Origin: Algoriphagus antarcticus
GTDB taxonomy: Bacteria; Bacteroidota; Bacteroidia; Cytophagales; Cyclobacteriaceae
DNA length: 64,000 nucleotides
NCBI RefSeq assembly: GCF_002150685.1
Contig: NZ_MSSW01000003.1
Span: 62,001-126,000 of the forward strand
Direction of reading: 5' to 3'
Part shown: piece after piece, positions 55,799 through 63,555 of the stretch
Layout of the letters: every line of letters begins with the position of its first letter
How positions within the stretch are numbered: position 1 is the stretch's first letter
Translations under genes and position numbers: made by a program
The notes under the pieces: model-generated
Database searches by the model: none
Told to the model about the DNA's origin: nothing
What the model saw: the letters and a program-made list of their open reading frames with translations, nothing else

Positions 55799-57181
55799 TT
55801 ATTTTAAGGTCTTGATTTTGATATTTTTGAAACTCACCTCGTTGCCATGATCCTGAAGGAGGATGTGACCTTCTGTAGCTTCACCAAAGTTTTCCCACTT
55901 AGCATACTTACTTTTGGCTACCAAGTCACGGAATTCTTGTGATCCACGCACATATTCTAATACTTTGACCCCATTAAGGTAATGAGCAACCTTATTGTCT
56001 GGAGTCACTACCACACGGCCTTTGTTCCATTCTCCTACAGGCTTGATGAACCTAGCCTGCTTATCAGCTTTGATCAGATCATAAAGAGATGCCATCGTGC
56101 GGTTTCCTTCTATTCCCATTTTCGCATCCGGGTGATTGTCATCATCCAACACTTGATATTCCAGCCCAATTGCTGAACCTTTATTTCCTTCCGATAAAGT
56201 TACAAAATACTTCAAACCACTATTGGCTCCTTCGGTAAGTCTGAATTCAAATGTCAAGTCGAAGGCTGAAAATTGCTCTTTGGTTACGATATCTCCGGCA
56301 TTGGTAGATTCGCTACCGTCCGTTGCTGCAATAGTCAAAAGACCTTCATTGACAGACCAACCTGATTCTGGGAATGTCTCCTTGTATGCACCTTTCCAGC
56401 CATCTGAGTTTTGACCGTTGAAAAGCAATTTCCATCCATTGTTTTTCTCGTATTCTGTCAGTGAGTTAAGGCTATTATTGACAACGAAAATATCCTTATC
56501 AAATGCTTTTGGCTCAAGGTTTTCAGTCTGAATCTTTACATTCTTGAAGGTAGTCTTTCTTCCCGCATCTTCTGGCTTCTTAATACTATGTACTTGCAAG
56601 CCGATAAAGCCTGTTTTATCCATGTCATCGACTACATAGGCTACTTCCTGACCGTTCACCCAGGTTTTGATTTCATTGCCAATTGCTTCTATTCTATAGT
56701 GGTTGAATTCACCCATCTTGAAAGCAGACTTGGCTTCCGGATTAAGATCAAGTGGATATAGCCAGCCTCTTCTTGCTTCATCATACACTCCACCAGACCA
56801 AGCTCTTTCAGATGGATCAGCTTCGATCTGATAGCCAAATACTAAGCCTTTTCCATCTCTGGCAGCTGGGTCAAATTGACCTCGTGCCATTACACCGGAA
56901 TTACTGGAAGAGTGTTCGATCTTGAGATCCAGCTCCAGAATGAAATCTCCATAAGTTTCTTCAGTTATTAAAAAAGTATTTGGAGATCCCGCTACTGCGG
57001 ATCCTTCAATAGTTCCATCTACTACTTCAAATGTGGCCGTTCCCGCGACAGGTTTCCAGCCAGTAAGGTCTTTTCCATTGAATAAATCGGTCCAGCCATC
57101 TTCTGTTTTTTGTTCACCGGCACAGCTGGCAAGTGTAAGAGAAGTGAATAAGACCGCGAGTAAGTTTCGGGTGTATTTCAT
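55799..57181 (-). CDS. Double-DUF1080 (3-keto-disaccharide hydrolase-like) lipoprotein
   Basis: The start ATG 57181 gives MKYTRNLLAVLFTSLTLASC with a lipobox; the frame is open to 57214. The roughly 460-residue product has two DUF1080 concanavalin-like domains, about 25-215 (DGWTDLFNGKDLTGWKPV, GVMARGQFDP, VAYVVDDMDKTGFIGLQVH) and 240-460 (NGWKLLFNGQNSDGWKG, GLKYFVTLSEG, GHILLQDHGNEVSFKNIKIKTL). DUF1080 proteins bind or hydrolyse 3-keto-glycosides in the envelope. It is transcribed toward the Gfo/Idh/MocA gene and has a perfect LacI-type palindrome 74 bases upstream. Confidence 0.9.
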   Translation of the reverse strand: MKYTRNLLAVLFTSLTLASCAGEQKTEDGWTDLFNGKDLTGWKPVAGTATFEVVDGTIEGSAVAGSPNTFLITEETYGDFILELDLKIEHSSSNSGVMARGQFDPAARDGKGLVFGYQIEADPSERAWSGGVYDEARRGWLYPLDLNPEAKSAFKMGEFNHYRIEAIGNEIKTWVNGQEVAYVVDDMDKTGFIGLQVHSIKKPEDAGRKTTFKNVKIQTENLEPKAFDKDIFVVNNSLNSLTEYEKNNGWKLLFNGQNSDGWKGAYKETFPESGWSVNEGLLTIAATDGSESTNAGDIVTKEQFSAFDLTFEFRLTEGANSGLKYFVTLSEGNKGSAIGLEYQVLDDDNHPDAKMGIEGNRTMASLYDLIKADKQARFIKPVGEWNKGRVVVTPDNKVAHYLNGVKVLEYVRGSQEFRDLVAKSKYAKWENFGEATEGHILLQDHGNEVSFKNIKIKTLK

Positions 57182-57254
57182 AAATAAGGTATTATTGTTC
57201 AATATAAAATTCAAGATTTAGTGGCATTGCACCAAAGGGATTTTTTTTAAGTTA

Positions 57255-57268
57255 CGCAAACGTTTGCG
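57255..57268. promoter_or_regulatory. Perfect palindrome, likely LacI-family operator, upstream of DUF1080 gene
   Basis: CGCAAACGTTTGCG is a perfect 14-bp palindrome with the central CG typical of LacI-family sites. It differs from the AATCGATT sites upstream of the susC genes, so a different regulator, not encoded here, may bind it. Confidence 0.6.
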
Positions 57269-57439
57269 AGTTTTCCCCTGAATAATTGATGAATCACAAG
57301 GCCTGAAGGAAGAGCGGAGAAGAATCCATTGATCTTTCATCTGTTTATAATTATACGGAATTCCCCCTACTTTCAAAAAGTTAACTTCGTAAGCTAACGG
57401 ATATCAAATCGCCTAAAATTCAGTCTATTTATGATCCGT

Positions 57440-57584
57440 TATTCAGAATCTTGACAGTAGAAAATTTATAGGATCGAAGGTCCAAAAACACTTTGAATTC
57501 AGGTTTACTCCGGTCTTCGGTCATCGGGCTTCCAACCCGTTGACCAAACAGAATTCGCCTACTGGCAGAAAAGCGTACATACAG
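57440..57584 (+). repeat. Dispersed TGCCAGTA-bounded repeat, copy D
   Basis: It matches the other copies from AATCTTGACAGTAGAAAATTT to CTACTGGCAGAAAAGCG and ACATACAG. The right end has the most complete terminal motif (CTACTGGCA), while the left has TTGACAG with one change. A short extra piece of the left flank (ATTATACGGAATT) is at 57351. Confidence 0.88.
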
Positions 57585-57599
57585 ATTATTTTTTAGTGG

Positions 57600-57720
57600 T
57601 CAGATGGAATCTCGCTAGGAGTAATCATTTCTCCGTATGACTTTTTAGTCGTGCTTGATTTCATCTGGTTATAATTTGTTTTTTAATGGTCATACGGGAT
57701 GCCCTTAATTATCATCCCCG
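57600..57720. repeat. Diverged relative of the 55484 tandem repeats
   Basis: GGTCAGATGGAATCTCGC, AATCATTTCTCCGTA, TTTAGTCGTGCTTGATTTCATCTGGTTATAATTTG and GGTCATACGGGA follow the order of elements in the 55484-55795 units but with many changes. It ends just upstream of the RNA methyltransferase gene. Confidence 0.55.
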
Positions 57721-57762
57721 TATTTGAGAAGTACTTGTCATGGGCATTTATTACTTTTGCGC

Positions 57763-58929
57763 ATGCTTGATTTTAATCTCAAAGGAAAAGTTTTTGTTAC
57801 CTGTAAGGATCGCTCGGTTTCTTACCTGGAAAAGGAAATTCGTGAACTTGGTTTTGTACCCGAATCTGTCACTAGGACAGGAATAGAGTTGAGAGCCACG
57901 ATGGAAGAGTGCATGGATCTTAATCTTTATCTCCGTACTGCTTCCCAAGTTCTCTACGAAATCAAGTCTTTTTACCTGAGGAATGCAGACGACATCTACC
58001 GAAGATTCAAAGCTATTCCATGGGAAGACTACCTCGATGTAGATGGTTATTTCTCTGTAAATTCTGTTGCAGAAAACGAGAGCATCACGACTCCATTGAT
58101 TGTAAATGTGAAAGTCAAAGATGCTATTGTAGATCGCTTCCGAGATCTGAAAGGGAGAAGGCCAGATTCTGGGTCTGATTTCAATGGCTTGGTTTTTCAG
58201 GTGTATTGGAAAGAAACCCAATGCATAGTTTATATCAATACCTCAGGAGATACGCTTGCCAAGCATGGCTATCGCAAGATTCCTGGAAAAGCTCCTATGA
58301 TGGAGGCTTTGGCGGCAACGACGATCTATGCTACCGAGTGGAACACGCGGGTTCCTTTTATCAATCCTATGTGCGGTTCGGGTACTTTGGCTATCGAAGC
58401 GGCGCTGATGGCAACAAAGCGATACCCGGGACTTTACAGAGATCATTATTCATTCCAGCATATTTTGGGTTATGATGAGCAGGCTTTTTTGGCAAAGAAA
58501 AGTAAGCTGGAAAGTAAAATCATGGAGCTTCCAGATCTAAAGATCATCGCTTCGGATATTTCACTTCAGGCAATTTCTTTCGCTCAGGAAAATGCGATAA
58601 CGGCAGGAGTAGATCACATGATCGAATTCCAAGTTTGTGATTTTGCCGAAACAGAAATACCTGAGAAGCCCCGTGGTGTGATCATGTTCAATCCGGAATA
58701 CGGTGAAAGGCTAGGGGAGAATGATGAACTGGAAATTACCTATAAAAGAATGGGCGATTTCCTGAAGCAGAAATGCGCAGGATACAGAGGCTATATCTTC
58801 ACAGGAAATCTGGAATTGGCAAAAAAAATCGGGCTTAAAGCCAGTCGTAGAATGGAATTCTGGAACGGTACAATTGATTGTCGCTTGCTGAAATACGACC
58901 TGTACGAAGGGAAAAAGGAAGAAATGTAA
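57763..58929 (+). CDS. THUMP-domain RNA (guanine-N2) methyltransferase, RlmL/TrmN-like
   Basis: From ATG 57763 (the frame is open to 57724) the protein has 388 residues. The N-terminal THUMP region includes VFVTCKDRSVSYLEKEIRELGFV; the C-terminal SAM-dependent domain has PFINPMCGSGTLAIEAALMA, IIASDISLQAISFAQENA and the catalytic IMFNPEYGERLGEN. The usual NPPYG target-base motif is NPEYG here. It probably makes m2G in 23S rRNA or tRNA. It converges with the DUF4301 gene at a shared hairpin. Confidence 0.87.
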   Translation: MLDFNLKGKVFVTCKDRSVSYLEKEIRELGFVPESVTRTGIELRATMEECMDLNLYLRTASQVLYEIKSFYLRNADDIYRRFKAIPWEDYLDVDGYFSVNSVAENESITTPLIVNVKVKDAIVDRFRDLKGRRPDSGSDFNGLVFQVYWKETQCIVYINTSGDTLAKHGYRKIPGKAPMMEALAATTIYATEWNTRVPFINPMCGSGTLAIEAALMATKRYPGLYRDHYSFQHILGYDEQAFLAKKSKLESKIMELPDLKIIASDISLQAISFAQENAITAGVDHMIEFQVCDFAETEIPEKPRGVIMFNPEYGERLGENDELEITYKRMGDFLKQKCAGYRGYIFTGNLELAKKIGLKASRRMEFWNGTIDCRLLKYDLYEGKKEEM

Positions 58930-58964
58930 AGTGAGAAGTCTTTACCTGTCATACTTCTCACTTT
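58928..58964. terminator. Bidirectional hairpin between convergent genes
   Basis: AAAGTGAGAAGT and ACTTCTCACTTT form a perfect 12-bp stem with a 13-base loop, overlapping the stop of the RNA methyltransferase gene and 22 bases from the end of the DUF4301 gene. Confidence 0.8.
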
Positions 58965-58985
58965 AAACTTTATACATTTAAATTT

Positions 58986-60497
58986 TTACTGGTGTTCGTC
59001 TCTCAATAGGTCATTCACTGTTTTTACAGGATTGAAGGTGATCAGCGGAACTTCCACGAATATGGTATTCCAGCCAGACATAGCCCCATTCCAAAGTCCG
59101 GGTAATTCCAATGCTTTGAGGTTTTTACCACTTTTTGATTTCTCTGTGATAAACCCTGTCATCATATCCCTGTACTTGAGCAGGTCAAATGATTCTCCTT
59201 TATAGTTTCTGGTAGCGCAAACCAAGTCAACTGGGTTGAAATGGGTTGCTGCATTGAAATGTTCTTTGGATGCAGGATTGTTCAAATCAATCTGGGCAGT
59301 TTCTAAGATTTGAAGAGACTGTGATCCGTCATCTTCTTTAACCCAAAAAGGCCCTCCGCCAGGTTCTCCTGTGTTTTTGACCATTCCGCAGACACGCATA
59401 GGGCGGTTAAGTTTGATTTTTAGGAAAGCTGATTTTGCTTCAACAGAAAGAGTGGAGAAATTCTCTGGAAGTTTTGTTCCCAAAGCATTTGTCAAAACTT
59501 TCTCTGCGTTAGTGACTGATTCTTCATTCTCCTCTTTCTCCAAATTTCTTAGTGCATGAAATACTTTTTCCTGAATTTCCAAAAGCAATCCGCCAATCGC
59601 CATTTTATAGTTTTTGGTTTCTTCTTTTAGTCGATCAGGTACAACATTATCTACGTTTTTGATAAAAATCAGATCTGCAGACACTTCGTTGAGATTTTCC
59701 AGTAGTGCTCCATGTCCGGCTGGACGGAAAAGTATGCTTCCGTCTTCTTCGGTAAATGGTGTATTATCAGTATTTACCGCGATGGTATCCGTAGATATTT
59801 TCTGCTGGGAATAGCTGATATCAAAGGTGACTTCAAATTCTTTCTCTATCTCAGGAAGTATCTTTTCAATCTCCTTTTTGAATTTGTCGGTATGCTCAGG
59901 AGAAACAGTGAAATGGATTTTGACCAAAGAGCCTGTGCCTATCGCATATTGAACGCCTTCAATCAAGTGCTCATATGCAGGAGTTCTTCTGCCGTTTTTA
60001 TAGCGGTGAAATTTCAGCAAACCCTTAGGCAAGTTGCCGTAGCCAAGTCCCTCATCTAAAAGCAATGCAGCCAAAATACTCTTGTAATCTTTGGTGTCGA
60101 GCGCTTGATATATACTGCTTTCTTGACTTTCCAACACCTCATCAAGATCCTCGTAGAATGCGAATTTCTCAATGTTGTCCATGAACTTCTGAACAAAGGC
60201 TGATTTGCTGATGTCACCATCACCCTCCAGAAAAGCAAAAAGATCCTTGAACATCCGTGAAGCTGCACCACTGGCAGGCACAAATTTTAATACTTCTATC
60301 TGAGAAGCCTTTTCTGGATAAGTCATCAAGAAATCCCTCAACTCCTTTTCGCTCAAAACTCGGATTCCATCTCCAGGAGTGGCAGGAGCGGTAATGTTTA
60401 GAAAAGGAAAGCCGTTTTCAAAATGTTGAATTTGTTGTGCTACGGTTTCAGGGTGCATTCCCTGCTCCAAAATTTGGTCTTTTAAGCGAGTATCCAT
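58986..60497 (-). CDS. DUF4301-family protein
   Basis: The 503-residue cytoplasmic protein matches the Bacteroidota DUF4301 family: FLNITAPATPGDGIRVL, EVLKFVPASGAASRMFKDL, GLGYGNLPKGLLKFHRY, ILFRPAGHGALLENLN, FIKNVDNVVPD and VCGMVKNTGEPGGGPFWVK. The PASGAASRMFK and RPAGHGALLENL stretches look like phosphate/nucleotide-binding loops of sugar nucleotidyltransferase-like enzymes, but the function is not established. It is a single-gene unit. Confidence 0.88.
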   Translation of the reverse strand: MDTRLKDQILEQGMHPETVAQQIQHFENGFPFLNITAPATPGDGIRVLSEKELRDFLMTYPEKASQIEVLKFVPASGAASRMFKDLFAFLEGDGDISKSAFVQKFMDNIEKFAFYEDLDEVLESQESSIYQALDTKDYKSILAALLLDEGLGYGNLPKGLLKFHRYKNGRRTPAYEHLIEGVQYAIGTGSLVKIHFTVSPEHTDKFKKEIEKILPEIEKEFEVTFDISYSQQKISTDTIAVNTDNTPFTEEDGSILFRPAGHGALLENLNEVSADLIFIKNVDNVVPDRLKEETKNYKMAIGGLLLEIQEKVFHALRNLEKEENEESVTNAEKVLTNALGTKLPENFSTLSVEAKSAFLKIKLNRPMRVCGMVKNTGEPGGGPFWVKEDDGSQSLQILETAQIDLNNPASKEHFNAATHFNPVDLVCATRNYKGESFDLLKYRDMMTGFITEKSKSGKNLKALELPGLWNGAMSGWNTIFVEVPLITFNPVKTVNDLLRDEHQ

Positions 60498-60584
60498 AAG
60501 GTATCGGGTTCATTGTAAAAGTGTAATATAATAGGCTTTCTGCCTTTCCTCAAGACGCAAGTGTGATTTTTTTGAGAAAGTTAT

Positions 60585-60620
60585 TTGACCACGGAGAAGG
60601 CGAAGGTCGCCGAAGAAAGT
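60585..60620. repeat. Fragment of ACCACGGAG-type dispersed repeat
   Basis: TTGACCACGGAGAAGGCGAAGG and GCCGAAGAAAG resemble the ACCACAAAG-type repeats at 7180 and 7599. The surrounding gap (60498-60716) holds nothing else recognised. Confidence 0.45.
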
Positions 60621-60716
60621 GTCATGTCAGTTGGAGGAATGTCTAAGCCAGCTTGAATCTATTTCTTTACGCCTACTTTAATATTATTAGCTTTTTATAT
60701 TTGCATGAAATTAGGT

Positions 60717-61580
60717 TCAAATCAATCGAAATCTGATTTTTTGTTGCGGTCTCTTTTGTGCCAAAATAGAAATACCTTCCTCAGATACCTGAAGGATTCG
60801 AGGATAGCCGCCTGTGACTTGTGCATCTTTCATCAAGACTAGCAGTTTCCCGCCGGATGTCAACTGCACTGTGCCTGGAAAAACTGGGGCAGTGGACATT
60901 TCAGCTATTGAATTGGGAAGTAATTCCGCCAGTTGAATGGCCATCCTGTTTTTGAGATCAGAGATGGTAAACTCGCCGGATACAATAAGTTTTTGGTTTT
61001 CAATCTCCACTAATTCCCAGTCCGGGCCAGGATACACCTCTATGATTTGTTCCAAAGACCAATCAAAATTCCATTTGGCTTTTGAAGCGGTGGAGGCAGG
61101 GATTTCCTGATTTGTGAAATAAGGAATCTTATCTCCTTTTTTTGCAAAATCACAGGTGGTGATTCCTGCAAACCAACTTCTGGAACTCATGACTTTTTCG
61201 GATTGAAAGCCATTTTTGATCCCCAAATAGAGCACGGAACCTTGATGAAATTCACCGATGTCCAATTGATCATTTTGTCGGATTTCTACTATACCATAGC
61301 TGGAAATTGCTTCTTCATTTAGTTTAATCGCAGCTTTCGCTCCTGCAAGGCAAATCAGTGTAGGAGCATCGAATTGAATTTTCAATCCAGGCTGGCAAAT
61401 CTCCAGAACTGCATCCGTATCCTTGTTTTTCAGCAGATGATTTACCCATGAAAGCGAGCGCCTATCTAACCCTCCCGAAAGTGGAACACCGTATTGAGCA
61501 AAGCCAATTCTTCCTCCATCCTGCACGGAAGTTCCTGGGCCAGTTTTCAATACTTTCAAATAGCCAATATCCCGAATCAT
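60717..61580 (-). CDS. pxpC: 5-oxoprolinase subunit C (biotin-dependent carboxyltransferase-like)
   Basis: The 287-residue protein matches PxpC (KipA/YbgK): LKVLKTGPGTSVQDGGRIGFAQYGVPLSGGLDR, AVLEICQPGLKIQFD, FAGITTCDFAKKG, EVYPGPDWELVE, GGYPRILQVSEEG. With PxpA and PxpB it opens 5-oxoproline to glutamate using ATP. Its start overlaps the pxpB stop by four bases. It is the last gene of the operon. Confidence 0.93.
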   Translation of the reverse strand: MIRDIGYLKVLKTGPGTSVQDGGRIGFAQYGVPLSGGLDRRSLSWVNHLLKNKDTDAVLEICQPGLKIQFDAPTLICLAGAKAAIKLNEEAISSYGIVEIRQNDQLDIGEFHQGSVLYLGIKNGFQSEKVMSSRSWFAGITTCDFAKKGDKIPYFTNQEIPASTASKAKWNFDWSLEQIIEVYPGPDWELVEIENQKLIVSGEFTISDLKNRMAIQLAELLPNSIAEMSTAPVFPGTVQLTSGGKLLVLMKDAQVTGGYPRILQVSEEGISILAQKRPQQKIRFRLI

Positions 61581-62269
61581 CTGAATGTTGCTTGTTGTGG
61601 ATGTCTTCTCAGTTGACCAAATTCCAGCTTAGTAATCGGGATAAATTCTATACGCTCACCGGCTGTAGCAAAGACGGGATGGGCTAGTTTGGGATCAAAA
61701 AGTGGAATCGGAGTTTGCCCTATCAAATGCCACCCTCCGGGACTGGAAGATGGATAAATTCCGGTTTGTGCTGCACCGATCGCAACTGAGCCAGCTGGAA
61801 CCACTCTATCCGGAACGCTTTTTCTTGCCGTGTGCAACTCCTTCACCAGTCCGTTCAAATACATAAATCCAGGCAAGAAACCATAGAAATGAAGTCGATA
61901 CAGAGACTGCGAATGTATTGAGATTAGCTTTTCTTGGGGTATGTTTTTATCCTTAGCTAAAGATTCAAGATCTCGCCCAGTTTCCTGGGAGTAGCAAACA
62001 GGAATCTGCCAGATTTTTTCTGAAAGCTTGGACGATTCTTCGGGATTTGTAGACTGAAGCCAATCGCTGAGCAGTGCTGATTCTACCGGCTTTGAAAGGA
62101 CAACGGCGAGAGATTTAAAACCCATGCGAAGCTCTGAAATCTCTGAAGAGAAGTCATTCTGAAGATTAGATTTAAAACTTAATTGCTGCTGAAGTAGTGC
62201 ATCTGTAACGGCTGAGTTCCATTCAAATTCATAGAGCAGGGGAGTGATTTGTTTTACTATGGGCTTCAT
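61577..62269 (-). CDS. pxpB: 5-oxoprolinase subunit B
   Basis: The 230-residue protein matches PxpB (KipI/YbgJ): IPVCYSQETGRDLESLA, YRLHFYGFLPGFMYLNGL, TARKSVPDRVVPAGSVAIGAAQTGIYPSSSPGGWHLIGQTPIPLFD. It forms the kinase-like part of the 5-oxoprolinase with PxpC. It overlaps the genes on both sides by four bases, so translation is coupled. Confidence 0.94.
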   Translation of the reverse strand: MKPIVKQITPLLYEFEWNSAVTDALLQQQLSFKSNLQNDFSSEISELRMGFKSLAVVLSKPVESALLSDWLQSTNPEESSKLSEKIWQIPVCYSQETGRDLESLAKDKNIPQEKLISIHSQSLYRLHFYGFLPGFMYLNGLVKELHTARKSVPDRVVPAGSVAIGAAQTGIYPSSSPGGWHLIGQTPIPLFDPKLAHPVFATAGERIEFIPITKLEFGQLRRHPQQATFR

Positions 62270-62985
62270 GTCCAGAATTTTTCGCGGATTATTGGCAAGA
62301 AATCACTGATCCCTGGATTGTCCCCATGGAAACAAATCGTATCGGGTTTCAATTTGAGTTTTTTACCCAGATCTGATAACACATAGCCCCTACCCAGTAA
62401 AGTTTTGAGTTGGGGAGAAATCTCTGCTTCTGTGATCATGTGAGATCCAAACACTGATCTGGGCAGCAGCTGGTAATTGTCCAGATATCGCCGATCTCCA
62501 AAGACTTCAGTTCTATTCCGTAAGCCTTTCTGCATCGCATATTTCTCAAGTTGGGAATGTGGTGAGGTAAATAATGGCGTATTATGAAAATGATTTGCAA
62601 TAAAGTCGGTGAGTCTGTCTGCTAGTTCAGGGTTGGCAGAAGCATCATTGTAGAGCGCTCCGTGGAATTTGATGTGATCCATAGGCAGGCCTGCTTTTTC
62701 TGCCAGTTGATCAAACTTCAGTAGTTGAATCAAAATTGACTTTTGTAGATCCTTGTCTGATATCTTCATTGTTTTTCTACCGAAGTTTTTCTGATCAGGA
62801 TAGGAGGGATGGGCACCTATTTTTTTTTCGTATTCTAAAGCCAGCGCTATACTTTCACTTATTGTATTCTCATCTCCAAAATGCCCGCCGCAGGCGATAC
62901 TTGCTGTATCGATGAGCGGGAAGAGTTCTTTTTCATTTGGTATGCCTTCACCTAAATCGCAGTTTATTTCTGGCAGTTTCTTCAT
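62266..62985 (-). CDS. pxpA: 5-oxoprolinase subunit A (LamB/YcsF family)
   Basis: Starting at ATG 62985 (MKKLPEINCDLGEG; the frame is open to 63018), the protein has 239 residues. INCDLGEGIPNEKELFPLIDTASIACGGHFGDE, IGAHPSYPDQKNFGRK, HIKFHGALYNDAS, FGDRRYLDNYQLLPRS and ICFHGDNPGI are the LamB/YcsF blocks. It is the first gene of the pxpABC operon, which recycles pyroglutamate to glutamate. Confidence 0.94.
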   Translation of the reverse strand: MKKLPEINCDLGEGIPNEKELFPLIDTASIACGGHFGDENTISESIALALEYEKKIGAHPSYPDQKNFGRKTMKISDKDLQKSILIQLLKFDQLAEKAGLPMDHIKFHGALYNDASANPELADRLTDFIANHFHNTPLFTSPHSQLEKYAMQKGLRNRTEVFGDRRYLDNYQLLPRSVFGSHMITEAEISPQLKTLLGRGYVLSDLGKKLKLKPDTICFHGDNPGISDFLPIIREKFWT

Positions 62986-63045
62986 TTCAAGGGGTAATTG
63001 AGTAAGTCCAAAATACAAAATGTGATCTAAGGCATCGAATGTTTC

Positions 63046-63555
63046 CTATAACTTATTATAATATTTGATCAGTTCATTTAGTTGTTTGTAGTCAAGCTTG
63101 CCTTTCGCCAGCTTGAGATGATGAATAATAGCTAGCGCTTTCTTTATCCTACTTTCCGGATTTTTGACTTTGGTGACGGTATAGACCATCATTCGCTGCT
63201 TGCCGGGAGTGAGACTTTTGAAATAGTCCGCGCCTTCTTCGTCCTGATCCATCAGCACTTGGAGCTCCTCGGGCATTTCATGTCCATATTCACTATGATC
63301 CCTTTCTATTTTGACTGGAAAAGTGGTTTCTTGATTTAGGTGAAACCGACCACGAATTTCTTGATTGACCAAGACATACCAATATTCTTTAGCTTTCATC
63401 AGGGCCATGTGAAATGGTCCTTCGTCTTTTATCCAAACCAAAACCCGGCGATGATTTTCTTCCATCATTTGGCTTGAGACTTCGTCGGAAATCGGAATGT
63501 GATATTGCCAGTGATTAAACTCGAATGCAGCCAGTTTCCCTTGGAACTCTATCAT
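63046..63555 (-). CDS. YdeI/OmdA-associated protein with DUF1905 domain
   Basis: The 169-residue protein has an N-terminal DUF1905 beta-barrel (HWQYHIPISDEVSSQMM, RRVLVWIKDEGPFHMALMK, VLVNQEIRGRF) and a C-terminal YdeI/OmdA region (HEMPEELQVLMDQDEEGADYFKSLTPGKQRMMVYTV, KNPESRIKKALAIIHHL). The biochemical role is unknown. It starts inside the stop of the preceding gene (four-base overlap) and ends 60 bases before pxpA. Confidence 0.88.
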   Translation of the reverse strand: MIEFQGKLAAFEFNHWQYHIPISDEVSSQMMEENHRRVLVWIKDEGPFHMALMKAKEYWYVLVNQEIRGRFHLNQETTFPVKIERDHSEYGHEMPEELQVLMDQDEEGADYFKSLTPGKQRMMVYTVTKVKNPESRIKKALAIIHHLKLAKGKLDYKQLNELIKYYNKL

